35,463 bases of DNA from Methylotenera sp. (GTDB lineage: Bacteria > Pseudomonadota > Gammaproteobacteria > Burkholderiales > Methylophilaceae): positions 1 to 35,463 of the forward strand of contig JAKFVB010000062.1 of the NCBI GenBank assembly GCA_021732405.1. Direction: 5' to 3'. A program made the position numbers and the translations under genes. This document shows, one piece after another, positions 24,226-32,394 of this stretch. The stretch's first letter is position 1; every line of letters begins with the position of its first letter. The notes below the pieces were generated by a model. That model saw nothing but the letters and a program-made list of their open reading frames with translations. It ran no database searches and had not been told where the DNA came from.

Positions 24226-25113
24226 TTATTTAGCCGCTGTATTATAAAAATGAATCGGCGTTGCTAAACGTTTGGTTAATTCTTTTAAACATTTCTCACG
24301 CCAAGCAACCATTTCAGCAGCATTTAAATGCTTCAATTCTGGCTCCCATTGTGGTCTATTGCCTTGAATCGATTGATCAAAATGCGTAAGCGCATGTTTA
24401 GTTTTAGTTAAATAATATTCTAAGCTCGCCATAAAACGCTTATCTTTCAACCGAGCAATCCACAAAACGCTTTGTGATAGAAAGCTTATTCTAAGCGCGT
24501 AATCAGCCCAAGCCAGTTGCCTTAAATGTGTAACCACTCGTTTTGGTGATAAGTTGAAATTGGCACTTTTAGCATTATTAGTGCTAAAGCATGGCGCAAT
24601 AAAAGCACTCAGTTCATGTACATGCATGCGTATTAACTGATTTGGTGTGTAGCGAATATGCTGAGCGATATGCGCATCCATCGCCCATTCTGAGGCAATG
24701 TGCGTAATGACCGACTTATTGAGGTAAGGAACACGCTTCCACTTTGCTTCAAACGCAGGTACAAAATGATTATGCGCTACTACATCCACAAATAAATGAC
24801 TGGTGTAGCCAATCGCAATAGCCAGTTCTTCATCTGTGTTAGCGTTCGACATCATCCATTCTGCTTTTTGCCATTGATGTGTGGTGTTAAATGATTTTGA
24901 AATAATCGCCAAATCGGGCAAACAAGCGCCTGCCATCACTAAAGTAGGCAATTTTTTAACCACTTGTTGCAATTTTGGGTCTAATAGTGGTGTTGCCATT
25001 AATAGCCATTGTGCAAAATAAATATGGGTGTACAGCCCCCAGGCGTTGGCATCCATGGCAAATATGCTGAGCGGAATACACCATAACAGTGGCGTGACAT
25101 AACGTCTTATCAT
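24226..25113 (-). CDS. Zinc-dependent phospholipase C family protein
   Basis: The protein has 295 residues. Signal peptide 1-24 ends DANA, so the mature protein starts with tryptophan (W25). Mature PC-PLC and alpha-toxin also start with a Trp that binds zinc. Further conserved candidate ligands are H30, D67, H79, H106, D110, H114 or H116, H138 and E142, giving the H-x3-D and H-x3-E spacings of that family. It should act in the periplasm or outside, cutting phospholipids to diacylglycerol. The C-terminal half is helical and unfamiliar. Pho-box-like repeats (25148-25176) precede it, so phosphate starvation likely induces it. Family assignment good; exact substrate inferred. Confidence 0.85.
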   Translation of the reverse strand: MIRRYVTPLLWCIPLSIFAMDANAWGLYTHIYFAQWLLMATPLLDPKLQQVVKKLPTLVMAGACLPDLAIISKSFNTTHQWQKAEWMMSNANTDEELAIAIGYTSHLFVDVVAHNHFVPAFEAKWKRVPYLNKSVITHIASEWAMDAHIAQHIRYTPNQLIRMHVHELSAFIAPCFSTNNAKSANFNLSPKRVVTHLRQLAWADYALRISFLSQSVLWIARLKDKRFMASLEYYLTKTKHALTHFDQSIQGNRPQWEPELKHLNAAEMVAWREKCLKELTKRLATPIHFYNTAAK

Positions 25114-25147
25114 GTCGCGTACTTTTACACTGTGGCATTAAATACAA

Positions 25148-25176
25148 ATGACAACTTGGTGATAATTTTGTGACAT
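25148..25176 (-). promoter_or_regulatory. Triple Pho box before the phospholipase C gene
   Basis: On the minus strand three half-sites stand at exact 11-bp pitch: ATGTCAC (25170-25176), TTATCAC (25159-25165) and TTGTCAT (25148-25154), separated by AAAA and CAAG. The E. coli PhoB site is CTGTCAT-N4-CTGTCAT. A -10-like TATTTA (25144-25139) follows. Confidence 0.75.
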
Positions 25177-25198
25177 GTCATCTAATTTTAAGCCGTTA

Positions 25199-25216
25199 TT
25201 TTCATCAAGCCGTCAT
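25199..25216 (+). promoter_or_regulatory. Pho box before the glycosyltransferase gene
   Basis: Half-sites TTTTCAT (25199-25205) and CCGTCAT (25210-25216) with spacer CAAG, matching 5 and 6 of 7 consensus positions. It lies about 30 nt before the start and points to the plus strand, divergent from the phospholipase C site. Confidence 0.6.
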
Positions 25217-25247
25217 AATCAAGCGCTAACATAAAATATCAAAATCT

Positions 25248-26462
25248 ATGGTTAAGCCAATGAATATATTACTTATTTCGGATGTTTACTTCCCACGAGT
25301 GAACGGTGTTTCTACCTCAATTAGAACGTTTACCCAACAATTGCAAAAAATGGGCCATACGGTGCATTTAATTGCGCCAGATTATGGAGTGACTACCGAA
25401 GATGAGGCATGGATTACCCGCGTTCCTGCGCGTGCTATCTATTTTGATCCTGAAGATAAGCTAATGAAGTATGGGGAAGTGTTGAAATTAAGCGGTAAAT
25501 TGCAGGCAATGCAGTTTGACATGCTGCATATTCACACGCCTTTTATCGCGCACTATGCCGGCTTAAAATTAGCCAAAATGCTCAAAATTCCAGCAATAGA
25601 AACCTACCACACTTTCTTTGAGGATTATCTGCATCATTATTTACCATGGATTCCGCAGTTTGCGGCACGTGGATTAGCGAGAATGATTTCAAAAAACCAA
25701 TGTAATCAAGTTGACGCGATTGTAGCGCCATCGCAACCGATGTTGGATGTGTTGCGCAGTTATGGCGTCAATACACTGTCGGAAGTGATTGCGACTGGCT
25801 TGCAGGAACACAGTTTTAGCCCAGCGGATGGCAATGCATTTAAAGTTAAACATGGCATTGCACTAGAGCGCCCATTGTTGCTATATGTAGGCCGCGTCGC
25901 GCATGAGAAAAACATTGGCTTTTTGTTGGTTATGGTCAAATTGTTAAGTGAAGTAATGCCAGAAGTATTGTTAGTTATTACGGGAGAGGGCCCAGCAGTG
26001 CCCAGTTTGCGCGCCTCAGTCAAAGCGCATGGCATTGAAAAAAATGTGCAGTTTATTGGTTATTTAAATCGCGAGACAGAGCTAAATAGCTGCTATAAAG
26101 CGGCGGATGTATTTGTGTTTGCGTCAAAAAGCGAAACGCAAGGCTTGGTGATTTTAGAAGCAATGGCGCAAGCAACACCTGTAGTCGCCATTGCAGAGTT
26201 AGGCACAGCCTCTATTTTAATAGACGGTCAAGGGGCTTTAATTTCGCCAGAAAACGAATCTGAGTTTGTGCAAAAAGTGCATAGCTTGCTGATTAATCCG
26301 CAGCGTTGCCAGCAGCTGGGCGAAGCGGCGCGTGACTACGCGCAGAAAAAATGGTCTGCCGCCACCCAAGCAGAGCGCATGGTTAAGTTTTACATGGTGA
26401 TTGCCAGCAAGCACCAAAGCCCAACTAAAAAGCCTGCAATACTCAATATACAGCGTACTTAA
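25248..26462 (+). CDS. GT4-family glycosyltransferase, diacylglycerol glucosyltransferase-like
   Basis: The protein has 404 residues with a GT-B fold. The N-terminal part starts 'MNILLISDVYFPRVNGVSTS'. It has 'ETYHTFFEDY' (118-127), a segment typical of alpha-glucosyl-diacylglycerol synthases. The C-terminal nucleotide-sugar domain has 'YVGRVAHEKN' (213-222) and the EX7E pair E296/E304. A role in making glycolipids from diacylglycerol and a sugar nucleotide fits the neighbours and the Pho box; mannosyl or other transfer cannot be excluded. The annotated ATG is four codons upstream of a second ATG (25260) that aligns better with the family start; neither has a clear ribosome-binding site. Confidence 0.87.
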   Translation: MVKPMNILLISDVYFPRVNGVSTSIRTFTQQLQKMGHTVHLIAPDYGVTTEDEAWITRVPARAIYFDPEDKLMKYGEVLKLSGKLQAMQFDMLHIHTPFIAHYAGLKLAKMLKIPAIETYHTFFEDYLHHYLPWIPQFAARGLARMISKNQCNQVDAIVAPSQPMLDVLRSYGVNTLSEVIATGLQEHSFSPADGNAFKVKHGIALERPLLLYVGRVAHEKNIGFLLVMVKLLSEVMPEVLLVITGEGPAVPSLRASVKAHGIEKNVQFIGYLNRETELNSCYKAADVFVFASKSETQGLVILEAMAQATPVVAIAELGTASILIDGQGALISPENESEFVQKVHSLLINPQRCQQLGEAARDYAQKKWSAATQAERMVKFYMVIASKHQSPTKKPAILNIQRT

Positions 26463-26515
26463 CACTAAATTTGGGTCGAAATTAGCTTTATATCATTGCA
26501 TTGTTTTAGCACAAT

Positions 26516-26543
26516 AAAAAAGCCAGCATTGCTGGCTTTTTTT
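26516..26543. terminator. Bidirectional rho-independent terminator
   Basis: AGCCAGC (26521-26527) pairs with GCTGGCT (26531-26537), with an A-run before and a T-run after. It lies between the convergent glycosyltransferase and pstB genes. Confidence 0.9.
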
Positions 26544-26573
26544 GATTCAACTTTTATTGACTTAAATTAGGTG

Positions 26574-27353
26574 TTAACCAAATTTACCCGTAATGTAATC
26601 TTCCGTCTCTTTTCGCGTTGGGCGGGTAAAAATCATATCCGTGTCGCCGTACTCAATCAGCTCGCCCAAATACATATAAGCGGTGTAATCCGATACGCGC
26701 GCAGCTTGCTGCATATTATGCGTCACCACTAAAATAGTCAGTTTATTACGCAATTCGCTCATTAGCTCTTCAATATTGGCGGTTGCAATCGGGTCAAGTG
26801 CAGATGTTGGCTCATCAAACAGCATAATTTCTGGGTCGGTTGCCAACGCGCGCGCAATGCATAAACGTTGTTGCTGGCCGCCAGACAAGTTAAAGGCTAA
26901 GTCGTGCAAACGATCTTTTGTCTCGTTCCAAATTGCGGCGCCTTTTAGTGCTTCTTCTACCTTGTCATCCACAATGCGTTTATTTTTTTCACCACGCACG
27001 CGCAAGCCATACGCTACGTTTTCGTAAATCGATTTGGGGAAAGGATTCGGCTTTTGAAACACCATGCTAATACGCATACGCACTTCAATTGGGTCAACAC
27101 CTGGCTCTAAAATATTGGTGTTATCTGGTTGCATAATGATTTGGCCCTGATATTTATTGCCAGGATATAAATCGTGCATGCGATTAAAGCAGCGCAAAAA
27201 TGTGGATTTTCCGCAGCCAGATGGGCCAATTAACGCAGTGATTTTGTTTTCATACAAAGGCATATTGACACTTTTAAGTGCTTGCATGCCGTTGCTATAA
27301 AAAAAGTTTAAATCGCGCGATTCTGCTTTAATTGGAGTTGTTACATTCGCCAT
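26574..27353 (-). CDS. pstB: Phosphate ABC transporter ATP-binding protein
   Basis: The protein has 259 residues. Walker A 'GPSGCGKS' (43-50), ABC signature 'LSGGQQQRL', Walker B '[12 protein letters not shown]' and the H-loop 'VTHNMQQA' are all present. It powers high-affinity phosphate import with PstA and PstC. The ATG at 27353 is chosen because it has a GGGA ribosome-binding site; a TTG four codons upstream also opens the frame. It is the last gene of the operon here; no phoU follows, as the next gene is convergent. Confidence 0.96.
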   Translation of the reverse strand: MANVTTPIKAESRDLNFFYSNGMQALKSVNMPLYENKITALIGPSGCGKSTFLRCFNRMHDLYPGNKYQGQIIMQPDNTNILEPGVDPIEVRMRISMVFQKPNPFPKSIYENVAYGLRVRGEKNKRIVDDKVEEALKGAAIWNETKDRLHDLAFNLSGGQQQRLCIARALATDPEIMLFDEPTSALDPIATANIEELMSELRNKLTILVVTHNMQQAARVSDYTAYMYLGELIEYGDTDMIFTRPTRKETEDYITGKFG

Positions 27354-27417
27354 AAATTTTCCCAAAAATCTTATTTTATTTCGTTAATTTATTATTCAAA
27401 CGATTCAGTGAATCTCG

Positions 27418-28371
27418 TTACCATTTAATATTTTTACGTATTTGATAACGTAAATAGATGGCGGTACCGTTCATTAATAAGGTCACCACAATAATAATGG
27501 CGCCTGTTGCGGCGGCATTAATATGAAACGCGTGATCTGGGCGCGATAGCCAGTTAAACATTTGAATCGGCAAAACCGTAAAGCCTGAAGTTAACCAATC
27601 AAAATTGATAAAAGGCGCGGCTTCTGTAAGAGGTGAGGGTGGTAAAAACGCAATAAATGTCAGTGCGCCAATCGTAATCACAGGCGCTGTTTCGCCCAGT
27701 GCACGCGCCATACCAATAATAACGCCTGTTAAAATACCGCCTTGCGAATACTTTAATACATGATCTTTCACCACTTGCCACTTGGTTGCCCCTACTGCGT
27801 AAGCAGCTTCGCGGATAGCAATTGGAATGGCTCGAATAGATTCGCGAGTAGACACGATTACAATAGGTAAAATCAATAAACCAAGCGTTAAGCCTGCAGT
27901 GAGTATGCTTTGACCTAAACCTAAGCCATATACGAAAAGACCAAGCGCCAATAAACCATACACAATAGACGGCACACCTGCCAAATTGGATACATTAATC
28001 TCGATTAAATCAGAAAACCAGCCTTTTTTTGCATACTCTTCTAGGTATAAACCCGCCGCAACACCCATCGGTACTGCAGTCAAAAAAGTCACAGTCATCA
28101 CCAAAAGCGAACCCACCCATGCAGATAACAAGCCTGCTTTAGCAGCGCGGCGTGATGGAAAATTACTTAAAAAATCTATATTAAAACGTGGGTAGCCGTC
28201 CATCACTAAATCAATAAACAAAGTACATAGCGTGAGCAAACCAATCATCAATGCGATAAGGCCAATAATTGAAAAAAGAATATCATTACGCTTGTGACGC
28301 TTAATCATCGCGCGCACGCTGTCCAGATTTTCGAGTACGCTTGCTTGTGATTTTTTCGCTAGTTCAGTCAT
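27418..28371 (-). CDS. pstA: Phosphate ABC transporter permease PstA
   Basis: The protein has 317 residues with six predicted spans. A BPD transport loop 'IREAAYAVGATKWQVVKDHV' (EAA motif) lies before the 'GMARALGETAPV' segment. Together with PstC it forms the phosphate channel in the inner membrane. The gene lies 64 nt upstream of pstB and 37 nt downstream of pstC. Confidence 0.95.
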   Translation of the reverse strand: MTELAKKSQASVLENLDSVRAMIKRHKRNDILFSIIGLIALMIGLLTLCTLFIDLVMDGYPRFNIDFLSNFPSRRAAKAGLLSAWVGSLLVMTVTFLTAVPMGVAAGLYLEEYAKKGWFSDLIEINVSNLAGVPSIVYGLLALGLFVYGLGLGQSILTAGLTLGLLILPIVIVSTRESIRAIPIAIREAAYAVGATKWQVVKDHVLKYSQGGILTGVIIGMARALGETAPVITIGALTFIAFLPPSPLTEAAPFINFDWLTSGFTVLPIQMFNWLSRPDHAFHINAAATGAIIIVVTLLMNGTAIYLRYQIRKNIKW

Positions 28372-28408
28372 GGGATGGTGGCTTATCTCGTTTTATTTGG
28401 CGTTAACT

Positions 28409-29338
28409 TTAGTAATTCTCGCGGAATTTTTTACGTGCAATATGACCTAAAATATTAAATGTTAAGGTCATTATCATTAACACTAAACCAGCGGCAAAAA
28501 TACTTTGATAACCTACGCTGCCATGCGGCAAATCACCTAGTGCGACTTGCACAATGTAGGCAGTAATCGTCGCCGCGCTTTCCATTGGGTTAAACGTTAA
28601 GTTAGGCTGCTGGCCAGCAGCCACGGCTACCACCATCGTTTCGCCAACAGCGCGTGAAATAGCTAAAATATAAGCTGCGATAATGCCTGAAATAGCGGCA
28701 GGAGTAACCACCTTAACCGCTGTTTGAAAGCGTGTTGCGCCCATTGCATAACTACCCTCGCGCATGCTCATTGGCACAGCGCGCATCGCATCTTCGGCCA
28801 CTGAACTAATGTAAGGAATAATCATAATACCCATCACGATACCTGGGCCTAACATATTAAAACCAGGCAACTCAGGGAATATTTTTTGTAATAAAGGGGT
28901 CACGAATAAAAGTGCAAAGTAACCAAATACAACAGTAGGTACGCCCACTAATAGCTCTAATACGGGTTTGATTATTTCACGTGCTTTGTGCGATGCAAAT
29001 TCTGATAAATAAATCGCACCGATTGTGCCGACTGGAATAGCCACACATAAAGCAATTGCTGAAGTTGTTAATGTGCCAGCTACTAAGGGCATGATGCCAA
29101 AGTGAGCGTCCTCAAACAAAGGTGTCCACTGAGTGTCTGTTAAAAAATCGACCAAAGATACATGCTCAAAAAACGACAAAGACTCAACGATTAATACACC
29201 AACAATCGCAAAAGTGGTTAGAACGGCCGAAAGTGCAGCCAGCATAAGGATAAATTCAATGATGCGTTCGCGTACATTACGCTTAATATTTTTTGCTAAA
29301 CGCGGACTAATGATAGTGTTTTGATTTGCTGGGGTCAT
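28409..29338 (-). CDS. pstC: Phosphate ABC transporter permease PstC
   Basis: The protein has 309 residues with six spans. 'FLTDTQWTPLFE' is in the first periplasmic loop, the EAA motif is 'MREGSYAMGATRFQTAVKVV', and 'ISRAVGETMVVAVAAG' follows. It pairs with PstA. It lies about 209 nt downstream of pstS behind a strong hairpin, so its expression may be lower than that of pstS. Confidence 0.95.
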   Translation of the reverse strand: MTPANQNTIISPRLAKNIKRNVRERIIEFILMLAALSAVLTTFAIVGVLIVESLSFFEHVSLVDFLTDTQWTPLFEDAHFGIMPLVAGTLTTSAIALCVAIPVGTIGAIYLSEFASHKAREIIKPVLELLVGVPTVVFGYFALLFVTPLLQKIFPELPGFNMLGPGIVMGIMIIPYISSVAEDAMRAVPMSMREGSYAMGATRFQTAVKVVTPAAISGIIAAYILAISRAVGETMVVAVAAGQQPNLTFNPMESAATITAYIVQVALGDLPHGSVGYQSIFAAGLVLMIMTLTFNILGHIARKKFRENY

Positions 29339-29510
29339 TGTTTAGATGTCTTTTTTATATAACCGTATTGTAATGAATTAATGTGGCAAATATAAGACAA
29401 TTTATTGGTGGGTGATACAGAAAGATGACTAATAAGGTGATTAACCATCACATTTTTTCGCCAGTGATTTAAATTTTTTAGGCTTGATTGTGCCAGTTAA
29501 GCGCAATAAA

Positions 29511-29535
29511 AAAGGCGACGCTAGGTCGCCTTTTT
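29511..29535 (-). terminator. Terminator hairpin between pstS and pstC
   Basis: AAAGGCGAC (29511-29519) pairs with GTCGCCTTT (29525-29533) around a short loop; on the minus strand the hairpin is followed by TTTATTG. It stands 13 nt after the pstS stop and probably makes pstS mRNA more abundant than pstCAB. Confidence 0.8.
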
Positions 29536-29547
29536 GAACAGATTAGA

Positions 29548-30549
29548 CTACTTAATGCGCGCTAATAACTCTTCAATTTTTACACCAATTTCTGGCGTGC
29601 CATCAAAACCTGTACCAGGTTTTAGCGATTTAAAATGTTTAGTAACAGCCGCATATTCATTGGCTGGCAAAGGAATATATTTCACTTCTTTAACCAACTC
29701 AGGCGCATTTGCTAAGTAAAAATCTATAAATGCTTTTACTTCTGGTTTAAACGCGGCAGAAGATGCATTAACATAGATGAAGATAGGGCGAGCAAGCGGT
29801 TGATATGTGCCGTTTTTAACGGTTTCTACTGATGGTAAAACAGCAGGTGCGCCTTTTTTAGCAACAATAGGAATTGCTTTTAGTTTGTCTTGGTTTTCTT
29901 CATAGTACGCAAAGCCAAAATAACCTAAAGAACCTTTGTCGCTGGCAACACCTTGCACAACCACATTATCATCCTCAGAGGCAGTATAGTCACCACGGCT
30001 AGATTTAGCTTTGCCGACAATTGCTTCGGTAAAATAATCAAATGTACCGGAGTCAGAGCCAGCACCAAATAATTTAAGTGGCGTATCTGGGAAAGCTGGG
30101 TTAATTTGTTTCCAAGATTTTACTTTGCCTTGTGCTGCGGGCTCCCACATTTTTTTCAGTTCTTCAACACTTAATGATTTAACAAAATCGTTATTTTTGT
30201 TAACGACAACGGTTAAGCCATCGTAAGCCACTGGCAACTCAATAAACTGAACACCAGCTTCTTTACACGCTTCCATTTCCTTTTTGAGGATAGGACGTGA
30301 AGCATTTTGTACATCGGTTTCACCGCGACAGAATTTTTTAAAACCACCACCAGTACCAGAAATACCAACAGTCACTTTTACTTTAGTAGCGATTTGGTAT
30401 TCTTCTGCAACCGCTTCAGTAATAGGATAAACCGTACTTGAGCCATCAATTTTGATGATTTTATCAGCCGCCGCTGACGCTGATTGGATATTGAAAGTAG
30501 CCGCTAAAACAGCCGCTACAGTTAACACTTGAACAAACTTGGTTTGCAT
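29548..30549 (-). CDS. pstS: Phosphate-binding protein PstS
   Basis: The protein has 333 residues. Signal peptide 1-27 (SASA-A). Phosphate-binding segments are 'IDGSSTVYP' near the N-terminus, '[20 protein letters not shown]' and '[12 protein letters not shown]'. It delivers periplasmic phosphate to PstCAB. The start has a GGGGAA ribosome-binding site. A Pho box (30652-30669) with a TATAAA 8 nt beyond it lies upstream. Confidence 0.96.
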   Translation of the reverse strand: MQTKFVQVLTVAAVLAATFNIQSASAAADKIIKIDGSSTVYPITEAVAEEYQIATKVKVTVGISGTGGGFKKFCRGETDVQNASRPILKKEMEACKEAGVQFIELPVAYDGLTVVVNKNNDFVKSLSVEELKKMWEPAAQGKVKSWKQINPAFPDTPLKLFGAGSDSGTFDYFTEAIVGKAKSSRGDYTASEDDNVVVQGVASDKGSLGYFGFAYYEENQDKLKAIPIVAKKGAPAVLPSVETVKNGTYQPLARPIFIYVNASSAAFKPEVKAFIDFYLANAPELVKEVKYIPLPANEYAAVTKHFKSLKPGTGFDGTPEIGVKIEELLARIK

Positions 30550-30637
30550 TAAATTCCCCGAATAAAATAAATTACAGTTGTAGTACGCTTACAGTAACGA
30601 TAATTTGTGTATTAAGTCTACTCAACTTGATGAACAA

Positions 30638-30669
30638 TTTATAAAATATTTATGACAATAGTGTGACAA
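30638..30669 (-). promoter_or_regulatory. Pho box and promoter of pstS
   Basis: On the minus strand half-sites TTGTCAC (30663-30669) and TTGTCAT (30652-30658) flank a 4-base spacer. A -10-like TATAAA lies at 30643-30638. This is the expected layout of a PhoB-activated promoter. Confidence 0.78.
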
Positions 30670-30782
30670 AAAGATAGTTTTAATTGTAATTGTTTATGGG
30701 GTGATTCACAGCGTATTTTAGTTTAAAGTCATGCAAATTTTAATCATACTATTTTAATCAGGCCGCACTTAATGAAAGAGAA

Positions 30783-31187
30783 ATGATGAGCAAAGTGACT
30801 ATTTACCATAACCCCACATGCGGAACGTCGCGCAATACCTTGGCGATGATACGCGCCAGCGGTGTAGAGCCTGAGATTGTTGAATATTTAAAAGTACCGC
30901 CGAGTCGTGAAAAGTTAACCGAGTTAATCGCGCAAATGCGCATGACACCACGTGGATTGTTGCGTGAAAAGGGTACGCCTTACGATGCGTTGGGTTTGGG
31001 CGATTTAAGCTTATCAGACGTTGCATTGATTGATGCCATGTTACAAAACCCAATTTTAATTAATCGCCCCATTGTTGTGACTGCTAAAGGCGTCAGATTA
31101 TGTCGGCCGTCAGAATTGGTGTTAGAGATTCTAGAAAATCCAAACATTGGTGAATTCATCAAAGAAGATGGCGAAAAAATAAACTAA
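30783..31187 (+). CDS. arsC: ArsC-family arsenate reductase (glutaredoxin type)
   Basis: The protein has 134 residues. Catalytic cysteine C13 is in 'IYHNPTCGTSRNTL', and conserved arginines include 'RGLLREKGTPY' and 'NRPIV'. It would reduce arsenate to arsenite with glutathione and glutaredoxin. It is divergent from pstS, whose transporter also takes up arsenate, so the position is sensible. Either of two adjacent ATG codons may start translation; a GAAAGAG site precedes them. No arsenite exporter is nearby. Confidence 0.9.
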   Translation: MMSKVTIYHNPTCGTSRNTLAMIRASGVEPEIVEYLKVPPSREKLTELIAQMRMTPRGLLREKGTPYDALGLGDLSLSDVALIDAMLQNPILINRPIVVTAKGVRLCRPSELVLEILENPNIGEFIKEDGEKIN

Positions 31188-31288
31188 AAAATAAATTTAA
31201 AGTTTGCAAAATAATTAAGAAAATTAGTCATAAATAAGCATTAAGTGTTTGCTGTATAATGCTGTTTTTTAGTCATTTGCAAGCTAAT

Positions 31289-32393
31289 ATGGAAGCCGAA
31301 CAACTCAATATTATTGCCAATCGTTTAAGCGATTTAAGTGCGCGTCACCACGCCCTTCGGGGGTATCTTTGACTTTGAAAACAAGTCGCAAAAGCTGGAA
31401 GAAGTTAACGGTCTGTTAGAAGATCCAAAAGTGTGGGATAACGCCAAAAAAGCGCAAGAGTTAGGCAAAGAAAAACGCATGCTTGAGCTGGTGGTACATA
31501 ATCTGCAAAATTTGGAGAATGGTTTAAAAGATAGCCAAGAGCTATTTGATATGGCGCGTGAAGAGAGCGATGACGATACGCTGTTGAGTGTGGATTCAGA
31601 CACGCAAAAAATTGAAACGCAAATCGCCGCCATGGAATTTAGGCGCATGTTTTCAGGGGAGTTGGACGCTAATAATTGCTTTATTGAATTTCAATCGGGC
31701 AGTGGCGGTACTGAGGCGCAAGACTGGTGCAATATGTTGCTGCGCATGTATTTGCGTTACGCCGAGCGCAAGGGTTTTAAAGTGGAAGTGCTGGAATTAT
31801 CCGATGGCGATGTGGCGGGCATTAAAGGCGCATCAATAAAAATCACAGGTGATTATGCCTATGGTACTTTACGCACCGAAAATGGTGTGCACCGCTTGGT
31901 GCGTAAGTCGCCATTCGATAGCAACGCCAAGCGCCACACCAGTTTTGCCAGTGTGCAGATTTTCCCAGAGGTAGACGATTCAATCGAAATCGATATTAAT
32001 CCAGCGGATTTGCGCATTGATACTTATAGGGCAAGCGGCGCAGGTGGTCAGCACATCAATAAAACCGATTCAGCCGTGCGTATTACGCATTTACCGACAA
32101 ACGTTGTCGTGCAATGCCAGAATGACAGAAGCCAGCACCGCAACCGCGAAGAAGCCATGAATATGTTGAAAGGCGCGCTTTATAACTTAGAACTAAATAA
32201 GCGCAATGCCGACAAACAAGCCTTAGAAGATGCCAAAACCGATATTGGTTGGGGCCATCAAATTCGGTCTTATGTGCTAGATCAAGGCCGCATTAAAGAT
32301 TTACGGACCAATGTTGAAATTGGCAATACACAAGGCGTGCTGGATGGCGACCTTGACCCATTTATACAAGTGAGTTTGAAGCAGGGAGTGTAG
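31289..32393 (+). CDS. prfB: Peptide chain release factor 2 with +1 programmed frameshift
   Basis: Reading starts at the ATG at 31289 and meets an in-frame TGA at 31370-31372 after 27 codons. Shifting +1 at CTT-TGA-C continues at 31371 to give a 367-residue RF2 of normal length. The frameshift signal includes the upstream GGGGG, the TAT codon and the CTTTGAC slippery stop. Visible motifs are the tripeptide anticodon SPF in '[11 protein letters not shown]' and GGQ in '[15 protein letters not shown]'. RF2 releases at UGA and UAA, so it regulates its own synthesis. lysS follows immediately. Confidence 0.97.
31355..31373 (+). promoter_or_regulatory. Programmed +1 frameshift site of prfB
   Basis: CTT CGG GGG TAT CTT TGA C: a Shine-Dalgarno-like GGGGG run six bases before the slippery CUU and an in-frame UGA, the classic RF2 autoregulation site. 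Confidence 0.95.
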
Positions 32394-32394
32394 T

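Noticed and set aside
31338-32393. prfB starting at the first ATG-like codon of the main frame
   Set aside because: This would drop the RF2 N-terminus; the upstream zero frame, the in-frame TGA and the slippery CTTTGAC show a programmed frameshift instead.
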